This document shows positions 17,312 to 26,464 of a DNA stretch of 64,000 nucleotides, one piece after another. The first letter of the stretch is position 1, and each line of letters begins with the position of its first letter. Under the pieces are notes generated by a model that saw nothing but the letters and a program-made list of their open reading frames with translations, ran no database searches and had not been told where the DNA came from. Origin of the DNA: CAIKZZ01 sp035524595 (GTDB taxonomy: Bacteria > Pseudomonadota > Gammaproteobacteria > Steroidobacterales > Steroidobacteraceae); contig DATKOP010000007.1 in NCBI GenBank assembly GCA_035524595.1, forward strand, positions 42,394 through 106,393, read 5' to 3'. The translations under genes were made by a program, and so were the position numbers.

Positions 17312-18731
17312 CCTCGAGCGCGAGTCGCGCCGCTACGCGGCCGCGCTGCAGGCGCTCGGCGTCGCCGCCGGCGACCGCGTCGCGATGCAGGTCGACAAGT
17401 CGCCCGAGGCGCTGCTGCTCTACGCCGCCTGCCTGCGCATGGGCGCGGTGCTGCTGCCGCTCAACACCGCCTACACGGCGCGCGAGCTCGAGTACTTCCT
17501 CGCCGACGCGCGGCCGCAGCTCGCGGTAGTGCGCCCGGCGGACCGCGCCGCGCTCGAGCCGCTCGCGCGCGCCGCCGGCTGCCGCGCCGTCGAGTCGCTC
17601 GGCGCCGGCGGCGACGGCTCGCTGCCGGCGCGGGTCCGTGACGCGCCGGCCGCCGTCGCGCTGCCATCCGGCCTGCCGCCGACGACGCTCGCCGCGCTCC
17701 TGTACACCTCGGGCACGACCGGCCGGTCCAAGGGCGCGATGCTGACGCGCGGCAACCTCGCCTCGAACGCCGTGGCGCTCGCGGACTGCTGGCACTTCAC
17801 GGAGCGCGACGTGCTGCTGCACGCGCTGCCGCTCTTTCACGTGCACGGCCTGTTCATCTCGATCAACACCGTGCTCGCGGCCGGCGCGAGCCTGCTGCTG
17901 CTCGACCGCTTCGATGCGAGCGACGTGCTCGGCCGGCTCGGCTCGGTGAGCGTGCTGATGGGCGTGCCGACCTACTACACGCGGCTGCTCGCCGAGCCCG
18001 CACTCAGCCGCGCGGCGACGGCGGGCGTGCGCCTGTTCGTGTCCGGCTCCGCGCCGCTGCTCGCCGAGACGCAGCGCGAGTTCGCGGCGCGCACCGGGCA
18101 CACGATCCTCGAGCGCTACGGCATGACCGAGACGCTCGTCAACGCCTCCAACCCCTACGATGCGACCCGGCTGCCGGGCTCGGTGGGCCCGCCGCTGCCT
18201 GGCGTCGAGATCCGCGTCACCGCAGCCGGCACCGCCGCACCGCCCGGCACGGTCGGCATGCTGGAGGTGCGCGGGCCGAACGTCTGCGCCGGCTACTGGA
18301 ACGATCCGGCCAAGAGCGCCGAAGCCTTCACGGCGGACGGCTACTTCGTCACCGGCGACCTCGGCTCGATCGACGCGGCCGGCTACGTCCACATCGTCGG
18401 CCGGGCCAAGGACCTCGTGATCAGCGGCGGCTACAACGTCTACCCGAAGGAAGTCGAGGTCGAGCTCGACGCGCTGCCGGGCGTGCTCGAGAGCGCCGTC
18501 ATCGGCATCCCGCACCCCGACCTCGGCGAGGGCGTCACCGCGGTGGTGGTGCGCGCGCCGGGCGCGACGCTGACCGAGGCCGAGGCGCTGGCCGCGCTCG
18601 GCACCTGCCTCGCCCGCTACAAGGTGCCGCGCCGCGTGCTGTTCGTCGACGAGCTGCCGCGCAACTCGATGGGCAAGGTGCAAAAGGTCCTGCTGCGCCA
18701 GGCGCACGCGACGCTGTACGCCCCGGCATAG
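17193..18731 (+). CDS. matB: Malonyl-CoA synthetase (malonate-CoA ligase)
   Basis: Adenylate-forming enzyme that activates malonate (or methylmalonate) with ATP and CoA. It has 512 residues from the ATG at 17193 (AAAGG upstream). P-loop-like motif YTSGTTGRSKGA, the MatB-type segments LPLFHVHGLFI and GVPTYYTRLL, the ERYGMTET motif, and the C-terminal GGYNVYPKEVE and PRNSMGKVQK (catalytic Lys) are all present. Length and motifs match MatB rather than generic acyl-CoA ligases. A 5' fragment of this gene is duplicated at 12298. No malonyl-CoA decarboxylase (matA) is adjacent. Confidence 0.88.
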   Translation: MALRLPSRTDPSDWIDAAAAARGDAPFATTATGRRLSYRDLERESRRYAAALQALGVAAGDRVAMQVDKSPEALLLYAACLRMGAVLLPLNTAYTARELEYFLADARPQLAVVRPADRAALEPLARAAGCRAVESLGAGGDGSLPARVRDAPAAVALPSGLPPTTLAALLYTSGTTGRSKGAMLTRGNLASNAVALADCWHFTERDVLLHALPLFHVHGLFISINTVLAAGASLLLLDRFDASDVLGRLGSVSVLMGVPTYYTRLLAEPALSRAATAGVRLFVSGSAPLLAETQREFAARTGHTILERYGMTETLVNASNPYDATRLPGSVGPPLPGVEIRVTAAGTAAPPGTVGMLEVRGPNVCAGYWNDPAKSAEAFTADGYFVTGDLGSIDAAGYVHIVGRAKDLVISGGYNVYPKEVEVELDALPGVLESAVIGIPHPDLGEGVTAVVVRAPGATLTEAEALAALGTCLARYKVPRRVLFVDELPRNSMGKVQKVLLRQAHATLYAPA

Positions 18732-18993
18732 GCGCCGCGGACGGGCGCCGCCGCTGTGGTAACCTCGCGCCGCACGCGTTGCTTGGTCACGCTGCAGCAG
18801 CCCGGACCGCCGGCGTGCGGCCGGCGTCGTCGGCGCGGCCCGTCACCCCGACCGATCCCCCGCGCGCCGGCGGCCCGCCGCCGGCCCGCCGCGTGGCGCG
18901 CGACGGACGACGGGCGGCGGGCGCGCCGCGGTCCGCAGGCTGCGGCGTGTGCGCACGGTCGAGTTTCCGCCCCGCGCGGGCCCGGTACGAGTC

Positions 18994-21072
18994 ATGAATT
19001 CGACGATTTCGGCGCCCGACGCCGCCACGCGCAGCGCCGGCCTGTGGCTCGGCCTCGACACCGGCGGCACCTTCACCGACGCGGTGCTGCTCGACGGCGG
19101 CCGCGTCGTCGCCAGCGCGAAGTCGCTGACCACGCACTGGGACCTCGCGCTCGGCCTGGGCGGCGCGATCCGCGCCGTGCTCGCGGCGATGCCCGCCGGC
19201 GCGCGCCGCGAGGACGTCACACTGGTGTCGGTGTCGACGACGCTCGCGACCAATGCGGTCGTCGAGAACCGCTTCAGCCCGGTCTGCACGATCCTGGTCG
19301 GCTTCGATGCGCCGATGCTGGAGCGCTCGGGGCTGACGCGCGAGGGCAGCGGCTTCGTCACGCGGCTGCGCGGCGGGCACGACGCCACCGGCGAGGAGCT
19401 CGAGCCGCTCGACGAGGACGGGGTCGACGCCGCGGTCCGCGAGTTCGAGGCGCGCGTCGAGGGCTTCGCGGTCGCCGCGCGCTTCTCGGTCCGCAACCCG
19501 GCGCACGAGCTCTGCGTCCGGCAGCGGATCCGGGCGCTGTCGCGCAAGCCCGTGACCTGCGCCCACGAGCTGAGCTCGAAGCTCGATGCGCCGCGCCGCG
19601 CGCTGACTGCCGCGCTGAACGCGCGCCTGACGCCGCAGATCCGCCACCTGATCGAGGCGCTCGCCGCGGTGCTCGAGGCGGAGTCGGTCGACGCGCCGCT
19701 GATGATCGTCAAGGGCGACGGCTCGCTGATGAAGGCCGAGGTCGCGCTCGAGTACCCGGTCGAGACGATCCTGTCCGGGCCGGCGGCGAGCGTGGTCGGC
19801 GCCGGCTTCCTGACCGGCCTCGCCGACTTCGTGGTCGCGGACATGGGCGGCACCACCACCGACGTCGCCGTGGTCACGGGCGGACGGCCGGTCATGAACG
19901 CCGAAGGCGCGCTGGTCGGCGGCTGGCGCACGATGGTCGAGGCGGTGGACATGCGCACCGTCGGCCTCGGCGGCGACAGCGAGGTCGGCTTCGACCGCGA
20001 CGTGCGGCTGCGGGTCGGGCCGCGCAAGGCCATGCCGCTCAGCCTGCTTGCGCACCAGGTGCCGGCGGTGGTGGCCGACCTGCGCGCGCTCGCGACGCTG
20101 GAGCGGCTGCCGGACTTCGCGACCCAGTACGCCATGCGCAATCCCGGGCGCGAGCCGCCGCCGCACCTCACGGGCCTCGAACGCCGCAGCTGGGACGCGC
20201 TCGGTCCCGAACCGCGGCGCGTCTCGGCGCTGGTGCGCAACGCCGCCGGACTCGAGGCGCTGCGGCGCCTGGCGGATGCCGGGCTCGCGACGCTGGCCTC
20301 GTTCACGCCCAGCGACGCGATGCACGTGCTCGGCCGGCAGCACGGCTGGAGCGTCGAGGCCGCGGAGCTCGGCGCGCGGCTGCTCGCGGTCGAGGAGCGC
20401 AACGCGCGCGGCGCGAAGGCCGCGGCGACCGCCGCCGAGATCTGCGAGCGCACCGTCGAGCACGTGATCCAGGACAGCGGCCGGATCGTGCTCGCCACCG
20501 CGCTCGCCTACGACCCCGGGCTCGAGGCGCGCGCCGGGCGCTGGGGCACGCTCGGCGACCGGCTGGTGGCGGACGTCGTCGCGGGGCGGCCGTTCTCGAA
20601 GCTGCTGCGCGGCTCGCTCGGCCTCGGCACGCCGCTGGTCGCGATCGGCGCGCCGGTCGGCGCCTACTATCCCGAGGTCGCGCGCCGCATCGGCGCGCCG
20701 CTGTCGATCCCGGAGCACGCCGCCGTCTGCAACGCGGTCGGCGCGGTCGCGGGCGTCGTGTCGCAGACCGTCGACGTGCTGGTCAACCAGCCGACCTTCA
20801 AGGTGTTCCGGGTCCACGACCCGGGCGGCACGCGCGACTACGACGAGCCGGCGCCGGCGATCGAGCACGCGCGGCGGCTGTCGCGGGAGCTGGCGCTCGC
20901 GGCGGCGCTGCGCGCCGGCGCCGTCGACCCGCACGTCGAGACCACGGTCATGGAGCGGCGTGCGCAGGTCGGGCTGACGGTCGACTACCTCGCCGAGGCC
21001 GTCGCGCGCTCGACCGCGACCGGCCGGCCGTTCGCCGGCCACCTGCACGCGCCGGCGGCGCACGGCCGCTGA
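18994..21072 (+). CDS. Hydantoinase/oxoprolinase-family protein (HyuA-type)
   Basis: 692 residues. The N-terminal hydantoinase-A domain begins LWLGLDTGGTFTDAVLL. The main actin-like ATPase domain has the phosphate-binding DMGGTTTDVAVV motif. Members of this family (HyuA, OxoPA, AcxA, ApcA) use ATP to activate cyclic amides or ketones and normally pair with a HyuB-type subunit. No HyuB partner is nearby. The ATG at 18994 was chosen; an in-frame GTG at 18949 is possible. It lies 262 nt after matB; that gap shows nothing. Substrate unknown. Confidence 0.82.
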   Translation: MNSTISAPDAATRSAGLWLGLDTGGTFTDAVLLDGGRVVASAKSLTTHWDLALGLGGAIRAVLAAMPAGARREDVTLVSVSTTLATNAVVENRFSPVCTILVGFDAPMLERSGLTREGSGFVTRLRGGHDATGEELEPLDEDGVDAAVREFEARVEGFAVAARFSVRNPAHELCVRQRIRALSRKPVTCAHELSSKLDAPRRALTAALNARLTPQIRHLIEALAAVLEAESVDAPLMIVKGDGSLMKAEVALEYPVETILSGPAASVVGAGFLTGLADFVVADMGGTTTDVAVVTGGRPVMNAEGALVGGWRTMVEAVDMRTVGLGGDSEVGFDRDVRLRVGPRKAMPLSLLAHQVPAVVADLRALATLERLPDFATQYAMRNPGREPPPHLTGLERRSWDALGPEPRRVSALVRNAAGLEALRRLADAGLATLASFTPSDAMHVLGRQHGWSVEAAELGARLLAVEERNARGAKAAATAAEICERTVEHVIQDSGRIVLATALAYDPGLEARAGRWGTLGDRLVADVVAGRPFSKLLRGSLGLGTPLVAIGAPVGAYYPEVARRIGAPLSIPEHAAVCNAVGAVAGVVSQTVDVLVNQPTFKVFRVHDPGGTRDYDEPAPAIEHARRLSRELALAAALRAGAVDPHVETTVMERRAQVGLTVDYLAEAVARSTATGRPFAGHLHAPAAHGR

Positions 21073-21127
21073 GCGGCGGGCATACTGGACGGGGTGGCAG
21101 GCGCCGCCGGCGGCGTGGAGTCCCGTG

Positions 21128-22657
21128 ATGGCAGAGGCGACCTCCGAGGCGGGCCGGGCGGCCGGCGCGGCCGCAACCGCGGCCGGCGCGGCGGCCGACG
21201 AGCCGCAGATCGTGATCCTCGGCGCCGGCATGTCCGGCATCTGCATGGCGATCGAGCTCAAGCGCGCCGGCATCGACTCCTTCGTCGTGCTGGAGCAGTC
21301 GGGCGGCGTCGGCGGCACCTGGTGGGACAACACCTACCCGGGCGCGCAATGCGACGTCCCCTCGCACCTCTACCGCTTCTCGTTCGCGCCCAAGGCCGAC
21401 TGGTCGCGGGTGTTCGCGCCGAGCCGCGAGATCCAGGCCTACGTCGAGGACTGCGTGCGCCGCTACGGCGTCGCACGCCACCTGCGGCTGCACACCGAGG
21501 TGCGCGCGGCCGAGTACGATGCGCACGCCGCGCGCTGGCGCGTGACGACCGCCGACGGGCGGGAGTTTCGGCCGCGCTGCTTCGTGCTCAGCCTCGGGCC
21601 GCTCAACCACCCGCGCCTGCCGCCCGGCATCGAGGGCTTCGCCGGCGAGGTCATGCACAGCGCGCGCTGGAACCACGGCTACGACTTCCGCGGCAAGCGG
21701 GTGGCGGTGATCGGCAGCGCCGCGAGCGCGGTGCAGATCGTGCCGACGCTCGCCGCGCAGGCCGCACAGCTGACGGTCTTTCAGCGCTCGCCGTCGTGGA
21801 TCGTGGCGCGCCCCGACCGGCCGTACTCGCGGCTCGAGCAGCGGCTGTTCCGGATCCCGTGGTGCGCGCGTGCCTACCGCGCCTGGCTGTACTGGCGCTT
21901 CGAGGCGAACTTCGCCGCCTTCAAGGGCCGCGGACCGATGTACCGGCTGCTGACGCACATGGCCGAGAAGCACCTGACGACGCAGGTGCCGGATGCGGCG
22001 CTGCGCGCGAAGCTGCGGCCCCGCTACCCGATGGGCTGCAAGCGCATCCTGGTGGCCAGCGACTTCTACCCGGCCCTCGGCCGGGCCAACGTCGAGCTCG
22101 TCACCCAGGCGGCGGCCGGCTTCACGGCGAGCGGCGTCGTCGCCGCCGACGGCAGCCACCGCGAGGTCGACGCGATCGTCTGCGCCACCGGCTTCGAGAC
22201 GACCGAGCCGCTGGCGCGGCTCTCGGTGCGCGGCAGCGGCGGTGAGACCCTGGCCGCGGCCTGGCGCGACGGCCCGGAGGCCTACCACGGCATCACGGTC
22301 GCGGGCTTCCCGAACCTGTTCCTGCTGCTCGGGCCGAACACCGGCACCGGTCACACCTCGGTGCTGATCCCGATCGAGGCGCAGGCGCGCTACGTGCTGG
22401 CCTGCCTGCGCGAGCTCGAGCGGCGCGGCGCCCGCTCGATGGACGTACGGGCCGACGTCATGCGGGCGCACAACGCCGAGCTGCAGCGCCGGCTCGCGGG
22501 CACCGTCTGGGCCTCGCCCGCCTGCACCAGCTGGTACAAGACCCGCTCCGGCAAGATCCTCGCGACCTACCCGGGCTTCATCACCCGCTACGTGCGGGAG
22601 ACGCGCACGCCGCACTACGCCGACTACGTCTTCGAGCCCGCCGTCGCGCCGGCCTGA
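21128..22657 (+). CDS. Flavin-dependent monooxygenase, Baeyer-Villiger type
   Basis: 509 residues. The first FAD-binding Rossmann motif is GAGMSGICMAIE (about 35-46), followed by GGVGGTWWDNTYPGAQCD. The type I BVMO fingerprint FxGxxxHxxxW is present as FAGEVMHSARW, and the second (NADPH) Rossmann motif is VIGSAASAVQ. The enzyme should insert oxygen next to a ketone to give an ester. The ATG at 21128 has GGAG at 21116-21119 with 7-nt spacing; the upstream GTG at 21125 is poorly spaced. It is followed by an esterase-like hydrolase. Substrate not predictable. Confidence 0.88.
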   Translation: MAEATSEAGRAAGAAATAAGAAADEPQIVILGAGMSGICMAIELKRAGIDSFVVLEQSGGVGGTWWDNTYPGAQCDVPSHLYRFSFAPKADWSRVFAPSREIQAYVEDCVRRYGVARHLRLHTEVRAAEYDAHAARWRVTTADGREFRPRCFVLSLGPLNHPRLPPGIEGFAGEVMHSARWNHGYDFRGKRVAVIGSAASAVQIVPTLAAQAAQLTVFQRSPSWIVARPDRPYSRLEQRLFRIPWCARAYRAWLYWRFEANFAAFKGRGPMYRLLTHMAEKHLTTQVPDAALRAKLRPRYPMGCKRILVASDFYPALGRANVELVTQAAAGFTASGVVAADGSHREVDAIVCATGFETTEPLARLSVRGSGGETLAAAWRDGPEAYHGITVAGFPNLFLLLGPNTGTGHTSVLIPIEAQARYVLACLRELERRGARSMDVRADVMRAHNAELQRRLAGTVWASPACTSWYKTRSGKILATYPGFITRYVRETRTPHYADYVFEPAVAPA

Positions 22658-22688
22658 GCGCGCACCCGCTTCGCCCCGAGGAGCCACC

Positions 22689-23615
22689 ATGCTCTGGATC
22701 CTGCCGCTCGCCGTCGCCGCCGCCGCCGCGCTCGTGCTGGCGCTCGACTACGCGCTGCCGCAGTGGATGGCGCGCCGCTGGCTCGGGCTCGAGCGGGCAC
22801 GCTCGGGCCTGCGGCTCGGGCACGCCGCGGTCCCGGGCTTCACGATGCCGTATCTCGACGGCGGCACCGGCGAGCCGCTGGTGCTGGTGCACGGCTTCGG
22901 CGGCGACAAGGACAGCTTCACGCGCATCGCGCGCTTCCTGACGCCGCGGTTTCGCGTCGTCGCGCCCGACCTGCCCGGCTTCGGCGACGCCGGACGCGAC
23001 CCGCAGGCCCGCTACCACATCGACGCGCAGGTCGAGCGGCTGCGCGCCTTTCTGGGCGAGCTCGGCCTCGGCGCCGTGCACCTCGGCGGCAACTCGATGG
23101 GCGGGTTCATCGCCGCGCAGTACGCCGCCAGCTACCCCGAGTCGGTCCGCAGCCTCTGGCTGCTCGACGCCGCCGGCGCCGCGCGCGCGCGCGACACGCC
23201 GCTGATCGGGCGCTACCTAAAGACCGGCGAGATGCCGCTGCTGGTACGCGCCGAGGCCGACTACGCCGAACTGCTGCGCGCGGTCGCGCACCGGATGCCG
23301 CCGCTGCCGCACTCGCTGCGCCGGGTGCTCGCGCGCCGCGCGGTGGCCGATTTCGAGCTGCATCGGCGGATCTTCCGCGAGATCGGCATCGAGTCGCCGC
23401 CGCTCGATGCGCGCTACGGCACGATCCGCGCCCCGACGCTGATCGTCTGGGGCCGCGAGGACCGGATCCTGAACCCGGCGGCCGGCGAGGACATGCGCGC
23501 CGCGATCCCGCGCTCGCGGCTGCTGGTCATGGACGCCACCGGCCATCTGCCGATGATCGAGCGGCCGCGGGCCACCGCCTCCGCCTTCGTCGACTTCCTC
23601 GCCTCGCCGCCGTAG
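22689..23615 (+). CDS. Alpha/beta-fold hydrolase, membrane-anchored
   Basis: 308 residues. A hydrophobic N-terminal helix (about 3-22) probably anchors it in the inner membrane. Catalytic triad: Ser in GNSMGG, Asp in WGREDRIL, His in TGHLPMIE; the oxyanion region is LVHGFGGDKDS. It follows the monooxygenase by 31 nt. Ester produced by a Baeyer-Villiger enzyme would be a natural substrate, so the pair may act in sequence (inference). It resembles lipases/esterases of the LipH/MhpC group. Confidence 0.87.
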   Translation: MLWILPLAVAAAAALVLALDYALPQWMARRWLGLERARSGLRLGHAAVPGFTMPYLDGGTGEPLVLVHGFGGDKDSFTRIARFLTPRFRVVAPDLPGFGDAGRDPQARYHIDAQVERLRAFLGELGLGAVHLGGNSMGGFIAAQYAASYPESVRSLWLLDAAGAARARDTPLIGRYLKTGEMPLLVRAEADYAELLRAVAHRMPPLPHSLRRVLARRAVADFELHRRIFREIGIESPPLDARYGTIRAPTLIVWGREDRILNPAAGEDMRAAIPRSRLLVMDATGHLPMIERPRATASAFVDFLASPP

Positions 23616-23713
23616 GCCGGCCGGCGGGCCCGGCCTGCGGCAACCCCGGACGATGAAGGCGGCGGATTGGGCGATAGTGCCGCCATCCTCCCCGACGCTC
23701 CGGAGCCGCCGCC

Positions 23714-24190
23714 ATGACCTCCGCCATTGACGCCCTGCGCTCGAGCCCGCTCGCCACCGAACTGACGCCCGCCGAGACCCAGGTGCTCGGCGCGCTCGTC
23801 CGGCTGCGCACGCTCAAGGACGGCGAGGTGCTGCTGCCGGAGGGGGCCCGCGACGGCCACCTGCACGTCGTCGTCAGCGGCCGCGTCGACGTCCTCAAGG
23901 ACGGCGCGCACGGCCGCACGCTGCTGCACACGGTCGAGCCGGGCGACCTGGTCGGTGAGCTGTCGTTCATGGACGACGAGCCGCGCTACGCCGCGCTGGT
24001 GGCCTCCGGCACGACCGAGGTGCTGGTGCTCGACCGGCGCGACTTCGAGACGCTCGTCGACCGCGAGCCGCGCGTCGTCTACAAGGTGATGCGCGCGGTC
24101 ATGCGCGTCGCGCACAAGGTGCAGCGGCGCCTCAGTCTGCAGATGCGCGATCTCGAGAACTACCTGTACCGGACCGGCGCCAAGTACTGA
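23714..24190 (+). CDS. Cyclic-nucleotide-binding domain protein without DNA-binding domain
   Basis: 158 residues forming one CNMP domain. It has VVSGRVDVLKDG, a LLHTVEPGDLVGELSFMDDEPR phosphate-binding-cassette-like stretch and a terminal helical segment. No C-terminal winged helix is present (Crp-type regulators are about 210-230 residues), so it is not a transcription factor by itself. It may act as a sensor or a subunit for another protein. It converges on the deacetylase gene 9 nt away. Confidence 0.82.
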   Translation: MTSAIDALRSSPLATELTPAETQVLGALVRLRTLKDGEVLLPEGARDGHLHVVVSGRVDVLKDGAHGRTLLHTVEPGDLVGELSFMDDEPRYAALVASGTTEVLVLDRRDFETLVDREPRVVYKVMRAVMRVAHKVQRRLSLQMRDLENYLYRTGAKY

Positions 24191-24199
24191 GCAAGGCCG

Positions 24200-24925
24200 C
24201 TAGCGGGCGGCACCGGTCGCCGCCAGCGCGTCGGCGACCGTGACGAAGCGAAAGCCCCGCGCCGCCAGACCGTCGACGATGCGCGGCAGCGCCTCCGCCG
24301 TGTGCCAGCCGCGCCCGTTGACGTGGAAGATCAGGATGTCGCCGGCGCGCGTGCGTTCGAGCGTCTGCGCGACCAGCCGGTCGGCGTCGACGGCCGGCGC
24401 CGGGTCGCCCTCCGCCCAGCGCCAGTGCACCACCTGGTAGCCGAGCGCGCGCACGATCGCGACCGTGCGCTCGTCGGCGTTGCCGCCCGGGAAGCGGAAC
24501 AGTGTCGGCCGGCGGCCGGTGACGGCGGTGAGCATCGCCTCGGCGCGCGTCACCTCGGCGCGCACCCGGTCGTCGTCGAGCAGGCGCAGGTCCCGCGGGT
24601 GGCTCCAGCTGTGGTTCTGGATCGACACGAACGGGTGTCGCGCGAGCTCGCGGACGTCGTCGGCGTTGTCGCGCGCGAAACGGCCGCCCATGAAGACGGT
24701 GAACGGCACCTGCCGCGCGACCAGGAAGTCGGTGATGCCGTGATCGAGGTGCATGCGTTCGACGGCCTGGCAGGCGTCGAAGGTCAGCGCGACGACCCGC
24801 TCGCGCGTCGGCAGCCGCGTGACGATGCCGGCCGGCACCGCGTCCGCGGCGGCCGCGTCGGCGCCGAGCGCCGGTGCCGCGCCGGCGCAGCACAGCAGCA
24901 GCGCGCCGAACCGCGCGGCGCTCAC
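24200..24925 (-). CDS. Polysaccharide deacetylase family protein, exported
   Basis: 241 residues, NodB-homology domain. A signal peptide (residues 1-21, ending near ALGA) is followed by the first motif LTFDACQ, the metal-binding NHSWSHP (His-x3-His), FRFPGGN, and HWRWAEGDP. In the first motif the second Asp of the usual TFDD is Ala, seen in some subfamilies. It probably removes N- or O-acetyl groups from a glycan in the periplasm. The GTG at 24925 was chosen because GTGA overlaps the stop of the upstream acetyltransferase; GTG 24937 is the alternative. Confidence 0.83.
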   Translation of the reverse strand: MSAARFGALLLCCAGAAPALGADAAAADAVPAGIVTRLPTRERVVALTFDACQAVERMHLDHGITDFLVARQVPFTVFMGGRFARDNADDVRELARHPFVSIQNHSWSHPRDLRLLDDDRVRAEVTRAEAMLTAVTGRRPTLFRFPGGNADERTVAIVRALGYQVVHWRWAEGDPAPAVDADRLVAQTLERTRAGDILIFHVNGRGWHTAEALPRIVDGLAARGFRFVTVADALAATGAAR

Positions 24926-25428
24926 GGCGCGCGCCACTCCTGGCGCAGGACCGACATGATGCAGCGGTCGGCGCGCGAGCCGTCGGGCATCCGGTACGCC
25001 TGGCGCAGCAGCCCGTCCTCCCTGAGGCCGACCTGCCTATAGACGTGGCGCGCCCGCTCGTTGTGCGTGAAGACGTCGAGCCAGAGCCGCTCGTTGCCGG
25101 TGCTGCTGAACACCCAGTCGATCACGGCGACCAGGAACGGCCGGCCGAAGCCGGCGCCCGGTCGGGTGACGCAGATGCGCTTCAGCTTGGCCCCCTCGTG
25201 CGGGTCGTTGAGCGGCTGCAGGATCGCGAATCCCTCGAGCGCGCCGCCCGGGCGGCTGCCGACGAGGTAGGCGGCATCCTCCCGGCCGAGCGCGGCCGCG
25301 TGCTCGGCGGGCGTCCAGCGCGCCGTCAGCTGCTCGTAGCCCGGCAGCCGCTCGGTGGCCACGACGAAGTCGAGATCCGCCGGCGTCGCCCGCCGCAGCT
25401 GCGCGCGCCGATCGCTCGCCGCCGTCAC
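24922..25428 (-). CDS. GNAT-family N-acetyltransferase
   Basis: 168 residues. N-terminal QLRRATPADLDFV is typical of RimJ/RimL-like or YncA-like GNATs. The central acetyl-CoA motif GAGFGRPFLVAVIDW and the LDVFTHNERARHVYRQVGL block, where an aromatic catalytic residue usually sits, are present. The GTG start at 25428 lies 4 nt downstream of the DUF4404 stop, and the gene overlaps the deacetylase by 4 nt. The three genes look like one transcript. Substrate unknown. Confidence 0.85.
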   Translation of the reverse strand: MTAASDRRAQLRRATPADLDFVVATERLPGYEQLTARWTPAEHAAALGREDAAYLVGSRPGGALEGFAILQPLNDPHEGAKLKRICVTRPGAGFGRPFLVAVIDWVFSSTGNERLWLDVFTHNERARHVYRQVGLREDGLLRQAYRMPDGSRADRCIMSVLRQEWRAP

Positions 25429-25431
25429 CCG

Positions 25432-25680
25432 TCAGATCCCGGCCTTGCCGAGCAGGTCGCTGACCTGGCGCAGCGTCGCCGCCGCCGCCGGGTGGTCGGC
25501 CTCGAAGCGGATCGCGAGCGTCTCGAGGCCGCCGGCGGTCGCGGGCGCGTCGAAGCCGAGCCTCGCGATGTCGGCGAGCACGAGGTGCAGCAGAGCGCGC
25601 GACTCCTCGTCGAGCGTCGTGGTCCGGCCGAGTTCCTCGTGCAGGCGCTGCAGCAGCGATTGGAGCTGTGAGTTGGACAT
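25432..25680 (-). CDS. DUF4404-family small protein
   Basis: 82 residues starting MSNSQLQSLLQRLHEEL at 25680. The L-x2-L-x2-LH-x-EL opening and the AIRFEADHPAAAATLRQVSDLLGKAGI end match the DUF4404 family of small helical cytosolic proteins of unknown role. The longer open frame to 25761 has no protein character. First gene of the run DUF4404-GNAT-deacetylase. Confidence 0.8.
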   Translation of the reverse strand: MSNSQLQSLLQRLHEELGRTTTLDEESRALLHLVLADIARLGFDAPATAGGLETLAIRFEADHPAAAATLRQVSDLLGKAGI

Positions 25681-25766
25681 CGGGCCACTCCCCGGGGCCG
25701 GGCGAAGATGCGGCTCCGATTCTACGTGATCCGCGGGCGGCGACGGCGCGCCGCGCCGCAATAATG

Positions 25767-25795
25767 GGGGGCAGGCCCGTCGGGCGCCTGCCCCC
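25767..25795 (-). terminator. Hairpin terminator after hsp20
   Basis: A 9-bp GC stem (25787-25795 with 25767-25775) and an 11-nt loop, followed on the minus strand by CATTAT rather than a clean T-run. It lies 27 nt past the hsp20 stop. Confidence 0.55.
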
Positions 25796-25821
25796 AGGAG
25801 CTCCAGCGGAGCCGCGGCCCG

Positions 25822-26274
25822 CTACTGGACCGCGATCTCGACCGGCTTCGGCATCGCCGCGACCACCTTCGGAATGTGGACGGTCAGCACGCCATCGGCG
25901 CATTCCGCGCGGATCTTCGCGACATCGACGTTTTCGGGCAGCGTGAACGTACGGACGAACTTGCCATAGAACGTTTCGACGCGATGCACGGTGTCCTTCT
26001 TCTCGTCGACGGCAAACTTGCGCTCGCCGCGGATCTTGAGCAGACCCTCGACGACGTCGACCTTCACGTCTTCCTTCTTGACCTCGGGCAGCTCGGCCTT
26101 GACGAGGTACTCGTCCTTCCGCTCGATGATGTCGGCATTGGGACGCCACTCGGCGGTAATGTCGAGTTTGCGCGGCCATGCGATGCGCGGCATGAAATCC
26201 CCGCTGAAGAACGGCTCGAACCGATCGAGGTAACCTTCGAACGCTTTGACTGGGAACAGATCGCGGGCAAGCAT
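25822..26274 (-). CDS. Hsp20/alpha-crystallin small heat-shock protein
   Basis: 150 residues. ATP-independent holdase that binds unfolding proteins in large oligomers. The alpha-crystallin domain covers about 45-140 (PNADIIERKDEYLVKAELP, then GVLTVHIPK). A short C-terminal tail carries an I-x-V-type motif (EIAV). The strong ribosome-binding site GGAGG lies just before the ATG. It is single, with a hairpin terminator. Upstream region 26275-26464 shows neither a clear sigma-32 promoter nor a ROSE-type thermometer. Confidence 0.93.
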   Translation of the reverse strand: MLARDLFPVKAFEGYLDRFEPFFSGDFMPRIAWPRKLDITAEWRPNADIIERKDEYLVKAELPEVKKEDVKVDVVEGLLKIRGERKFAVDEKKDTVHRVETFYGKFVRTFTLPENVDVAKIRAECADGVLTVHIPKVVAAMPKPVEIAVQ

Positions 26275-26464
26275 GGCATCCTCCTTCGCCCCACCCTCTT
26301 GCGGCCGGAATCGCCGCGGTGTCGTGGGTGAGCAGGCGTAGCGTGCGCCGAGGGAGCGCGGCGCGCCATTGGCACAGTGGCGATATGTCTAGGCAATCGC
26401 CCGCGCCGGACGCGACCGCCAGGCACCGCAAAATCAGCGGCTTGCGCACTCCCGCGCCGATGCG

